Assembly (NCBI GenBank): GCA_017451735.1
Contig: JAFTNU010000003.1
Coordinates: forward strand, 1-42,873
DNA from: Clostridia bacterium
GTDB taxonomy: Bacteria > Bacillota > Clostridia > Oscillospirales > CAG-272
Length of the DNA stretch: 42,873 nucleotides
Direction of reading: 5' to 3'
Each line of letters starts with the position of its first letter. Position 1 is the stretch's first letter. Of the stretch, positions 39,933 through 42,873 are shown piece by piece. The notes beneath the pieces are model-generated. The model did no database searches, was not told where the DNA came from, and worked only from the letters and a program-made list of their open reading frames with translations. The position numbers and the translations under genes are program-made.

Positions 39933-42164
39933 ATGGAACATATCAATTGGAACGGCTTCAAAGCCGGCGCATGGCAGAATGAGATCGACGTCCGCGACTT
40001 CATTCAGCAGAACTACAAGCCCTATACGGGCGATGACAGCTTTCTGACGGGGGCAACCAAGCGCACCCGCGAGCTGATGAAAAAGATCCAGTCGCTCTTT
40101 GCTCTGGAGCGCCAGTTCGGCGGCGTGCTGGATATCGACACCAACACCGTGTCGTCCCTGACCGCCTACGCCCCCGGCTATGTGGATAAGGACAACGAGC
40201 TGATCGTAGGACTGCAGACCAACCGCCCCTTAAAGCGCGGGGTCAATCCCTTCGGCGGCATCCGTATGGCCCGCGCCGCCTGTGAGGCTTACGGTTATCG
40301 GCTGGGTGAGAATGTGGAGAGCGGCTTCCGCTACCGCACAACGCACAATGACGGTGTGTTCCGTGCCTACACCGACGAGATGCGCCTGGCACGCAAGCTC
40401 CATGTGATCACGGGCCTGCCCGACGGCTATGGCAGAGGCCGTATCATCGGTGACTACCGTCGCGTGGCGCTTTACGGCGTGGATCGACTGATCGAGGAGA
40501 AGAAAAAGGATAAAAAGGCGCTTGCCAAGGGCAATTTCAACACCGACGAGGTACGTCTGGACGAGGAGCTCTATCAGCAGATCGCCTTCCTTGGTTATAT
40601 GAAGGAAATGGCGGCTATGTACGGCTATGACATCAGCGTGCCCGCCGCAAACGCAAGAGAGGCCATTCAATGGACCTACTTCGCCTACCTGGCCTCCATC
40701 AAGGAGCAGAACGGCGCCGCAAACTCCATCGGCCGTGTTTCCACCTTCTTTGATATCTACATCGAGCGGGATATTGCAAACGGCACTCTGACCGAGGCAG
40801 GGGCCCAGGAGCTGATCGACGATTTCGTCATGAAGCTGCGCCTTGCCCGTCATCTCCGCACCCCCGAGTACAACGAGCTCTTCGGCGGCGATCCCATGTG
40901 GATCACCGAGGGCGTGGGCGGCATGGGTGAGGACGGCAGGACTCTGGTCACAAAATCCAGCTACCGCATCCTCAATACCCTGTATACCCTGGGCTCCTCT
41001 CCCGAGCCCAATCTGACCGTTCTGTGGTCCAAGGCACTCCCCGAGGGCTTTAAAAAGTATTGCGCTAAGGTCTCGGTGGATACCGACTCTATTCAGTATG
41101 AGAACGACGATCTGATGCGTCCCCGCTACGGTGACGACTATGCCATTGCCTGCTGCGTTTCCGCCATGCAGGTGGGCAAGCAGATGCAGTTCTTCGGTGC
41201 CCGTTGCAACCTTGCCAAGCTGTTGCTGATCGCCATCAACGGCGGCTACGATACCTCCACCGGTATGAAGATCGGCCCCCAGATGCCCGTGCTGGAGGGG
41301 GATAAGCTGGACTACAAGGCGGTTGCCGAGCGCTACGATATTTATCTGGCATGGCTCTCCCGTCTCTACGTCAACACCATGAATGTGATTCACTATATGC
41401 ACGATAAGTACGCCTACGAAAAAACCCAGATGGCGCTCCACGATACCAACGTGCACCGCTTTATGGCCTTCGGTGTGGCAGGACTTTCGGTGGTCACCGA
41501 CTCCATGAGTGCCATCAAGTACGCGAGCGTAGCACCCGTCAAGGATGAGAACGGTTACATCGTGGACTTTAAGACCACAGGCGACTTCCCCAAGTACGGC
41601 AACGACGACGACCGCGTGGATCTCATTGCCAAGGAGTTAACTCACAAGGTCATCACCGAGCTGCGCAAGACCCCCACCTACCGCAATGCCGAGCACACCC
41701 TGTCGGTGCTGACCATCACCTCCAACGTGATGTACGGTAAGCACACGGGCAACACCCCCGATGGCAGACGGGCGGGTGCACCCTTTGCACCCGGTGCCAA
41801 CCCCATGCACAACCGCGAGGAGAACGGCGCTCTGGCGTCGCTGAATTCGGTGGCAAAGCTGGATTACGATGATTGCCGCGACGGCATCTCCAATACCTTC
41901 TCCATCACCCCTGCGGCGCTGGGCCGCACCGACGCCGAGAAGGTCAGCAATCTGGTCAATATCTTAGACGGCTATTTTGCCAAGATGGCCCATCACATTA
42001 ACGTGAACGTGCTCTCACGCGAGACGCTGATGAAGGCCTATGACGATCCGGAGGCATATCCCAACCTGACCATCCGTGTGTCCGGCTATGCGGTCAACTT
42101 CAACAAGCTCTCCCGCGAGCAGCAGCGTGAGGTCATCAGCCGCACCTTCCACGAAACGGTGTAA
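39933..42164 (+). CDS. pflB: Pyruvate formate-lyase (formate C-acetyltransferase)
   Basis: A 743-residue glycyl-radical enzyme that turns pyruvate and CoA into acetyl-CoA and formate under anaerobic conditions. The catalytic cysteines are C407-C408 ([12 protein letters not shown]) and the radical glycine is G718 in RVSGYAVNF near the C-terminus. Length and motifs match true PFL rather than glycerol dehydratase relatives. ATG 39933 follows AAGGAGAAG. The activase gene starts 1 nt after the stop. Confidence 0.97.
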   Translation: MEHINWNGFKAGAWQNEIDVRDFIQQNYKPYTGDDSFLTGATKRTRELMKKIQSLFALERQFGGVLDIDTNTVSSLTAYAPGYVDKDNELIVGLQTNRPLKRGVNPFGGIRMARAACEAYGYRLGENVESGFRYRTTHNDGVFRAYTDEMRLARKLHVITGLPDGYGRGRIIGDYRRVALYGVDRLIEEKKKDKKALAKGNFNTDEVRLDEELYQQIAFLGYMKEMAAMYGYDISVPAANAREAIQWTYFAYLASIKEQNGAANSIGRVSTFFDIYIERDIANGTLTEAGAQELIDDFVMKLRLARHLRTPEYNELFGGDPMWITEGVGGMGEDGRTLVTKSSYRILNTLYTLGSSPEPNLTVLWSKALPEGFKKYCAKVSVDTDSIQYENDDLMRPRYGDDYAIACCVSAMQVGKQMQFFGARCNLAKLLLIAINGGYDTSTGMKIGPQMPVLEGDKLDYKAVAERYDIYLAWLSRLYVNTMNVIHYMHDKYAYEKTQMALHDTNVHRFMAFGVAGLSVVTDSMSAIKYASVAPVKDENGYIVDFKTTGDFPKYGNDDDRVDLIAKELTHKVITELRKTPTYRNAEHTLSVLTITSNVMYGKHTGNTPDGRRAGAPFAPGANPMHNREENGALASLNSVAKLDYDDCRDGISNTFSITPAALGRTDAEKVSNLVNILDGYFAKMAHHINVNVLSRETLMKAYDDPEAYPNLTIRVSGYAVNFNKLSREQQREVISRTFHETV

Positions 42165-42165
42165 T

Positions 42166-42870
42166 ATGAACGGAAGAATCCATTCCATCCAGACCCTCGG
42201 CACCCTTGACGGGCCGGGGGTCCGGTTTGTCGTATTCGTGCAGGGGTGCAATCTGCGGTGCGGCTGTTGCCACAATCCCGACACCTGGCAAGGGACAGGG
42301 GGGAGGGAAATGAGTCCTGCGGAAATTGCGGAAAAAACCACCCGTTACAAGGCTTATTTCGGCGCCGAGGGGGGGATCACCGTCTCGGGCGGAGAGCCGC
42401 TGCTCCAAGCCGATTTCGTGGCGGAGCTGTTTGCCCTTTGCCACGACAGGGGCATCAATACCTGCCTGGATACCTCGGGCAGTGTTCTCCATGACGGGGT
42501 GAGACGGCTGTTGGACGTGACAGACCGCGTGCTGCTGGATATCAAATATCCCACGGATGAACAATACCGTGAATTTGTGGGCTGCCCGATCGAGGCACCC
42601 CTTGCCTTTCTTGCCGAGTTGAACGATCGAAGCATTCCCGTGACACTGCGACAGGTGACCATCCCGACCCTGAACGATACTGCCGAGAGCATGGCGTTTC
42701 TCAACACGTTGGCGGGGCAATATCCCGTGATCGACAAGATCGAGCTGTTGCCCTTCAAGAAGATCTGCAAGACCAAATATGACAATATGGGAATTGAATT
42801 TCCCTTTGAAAGGTATGATACTCCCACCGCCGAGCAGATGGCGCAATTGCAGAAAATGCTTGAAAAATAA
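42166..42870 (+). CDS. pflA: Pyruvate formate-lyase activating enzyme (radical SAM)
   Basis: A 234-residue radical SAM enzyme that installs the glycyl radical in PflB. The 4Fe-4S site is C28-x3-C32-x2-C35 (GCNLRCGCCHNPDTW), followed by SGGEPLLQ for SAM binding and the DIKYPTDEQY strand. There is no separate ribosome site, so it depends on read-through from pflB. The frame is complete, ending three bases before the window edge. Confidence 0.97.
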   Translation: MNGRIHSIQTLGTLDGPGVRFVVFVQGCNLRCGCCHNPDTWQGTGGREMSPAEIAEKTTRYKAYFGAEGGITVSGGEPLLQADFVAELFALCHDRGINTCLDTSGSVLHDGVRRLLDVTDRVLLDIKYPTDEQYREFVGCPIEAPLAFLAELNDRSIPVTLRQVTIPTLNDTAESMAFLNTLAGQYPVIDKIELLPFKKICKTKYDNMGIEFPFERYDTPTAEQMAQLQKMLEK

Positions 42871-42873
42871 GGA

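Overview
The window reads as a chromosomal segment of an anaerobic member of the Firmicutes, class Clostridia, most likely an uncultured gut lineage. This rests on the gene content (glycyl-radical pyruvate formate-lyase, a Trp T-box leader, strong AGGAGG-type ribosome sites, ISC-type rather than SUF-type Fe-S genes, Rrf2 regulator, ECF sigma loci); no ribosomal RNA marker is present. Almost every gene is on the + strand and there is little sign of recent mobile DNA.

Region 1 (1-26,200) is a large sulfur island. After a tRNA-Lys and an AraC remnant comes a heavily regulated leader (tandem candidate Rrf2 operators, a 45-residue peptide with seven Cys codons, a second micropeptide, a G-free tandem repeat) ahead of metY-cysK. 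Then follows a sulfur-trafficking operon: HD hydrolase, cysteine desulfurase, IscU/NifU scaffold, NadA, MnmA, MetF, TcdA, an Rrf2 regulator with four cysteines and a LysR regulator. A second operon, from 10,453, encodes YezD, a JAMM peptidase, a sulfur carrier-E1-rhodanese fusion, a family 2A encapsulin shell, its likely cargo (SufS-like desulfurase with a roughly 185-residue N-terminal extension), TusA, thioredoxin, a free sulfur carrier, a second E1, a second JAMM peptidase, thioredoxin reductase and a rhodanese-TusA-DsrE fusion. A third operon, from 19,616, encodes a MetB/MetC-type enzyme, a PatB-type C-S lyase, a micropeptide homologous to the one before metY, a TcyP-like cystine transporter and two surface proteins, one with two thioredoxin-like domains. 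The second and third operons share an almost superimposable promoter: an OxyR-like LysR box 30 nt upstream of a TTGGAC/TATAAT promoter.

Region 2 (26,200-33,070) is a canonical tryptophan operon trpEGDCFBA behind a Trp-specific T-box with two tandem terminator hairpins. Region 3 (33,070-38,570) holds two paralogous ECF sigma/anti-sigma loci, a decayed V8-like serine protease gene and small exported Ig-like or lipoprotein genes. It ends in a modular array of small hairpins spaced by GCGATA. Region 4 (38,570-42,873) carries an AEC-family transporter and pflB-pflA.

A working model (inference) for the sulfur island is that imported cystine or cysteine gives up sulfur to desulfurases, one of them stored inside an encapsulin shell. 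TusA, rhodanese and thioredoxin proteins relay the persulfide to two carrier/E1/JAMM sets. These make protein thiocarboxylates that could feed cysteine or homocysteine synthesis in the manner known for CysO/Mec+ and HcyS/HcyD. Control appears layered: Rrf2 and LysR at initiation, and cysteine-codon leader peptides afterwards.
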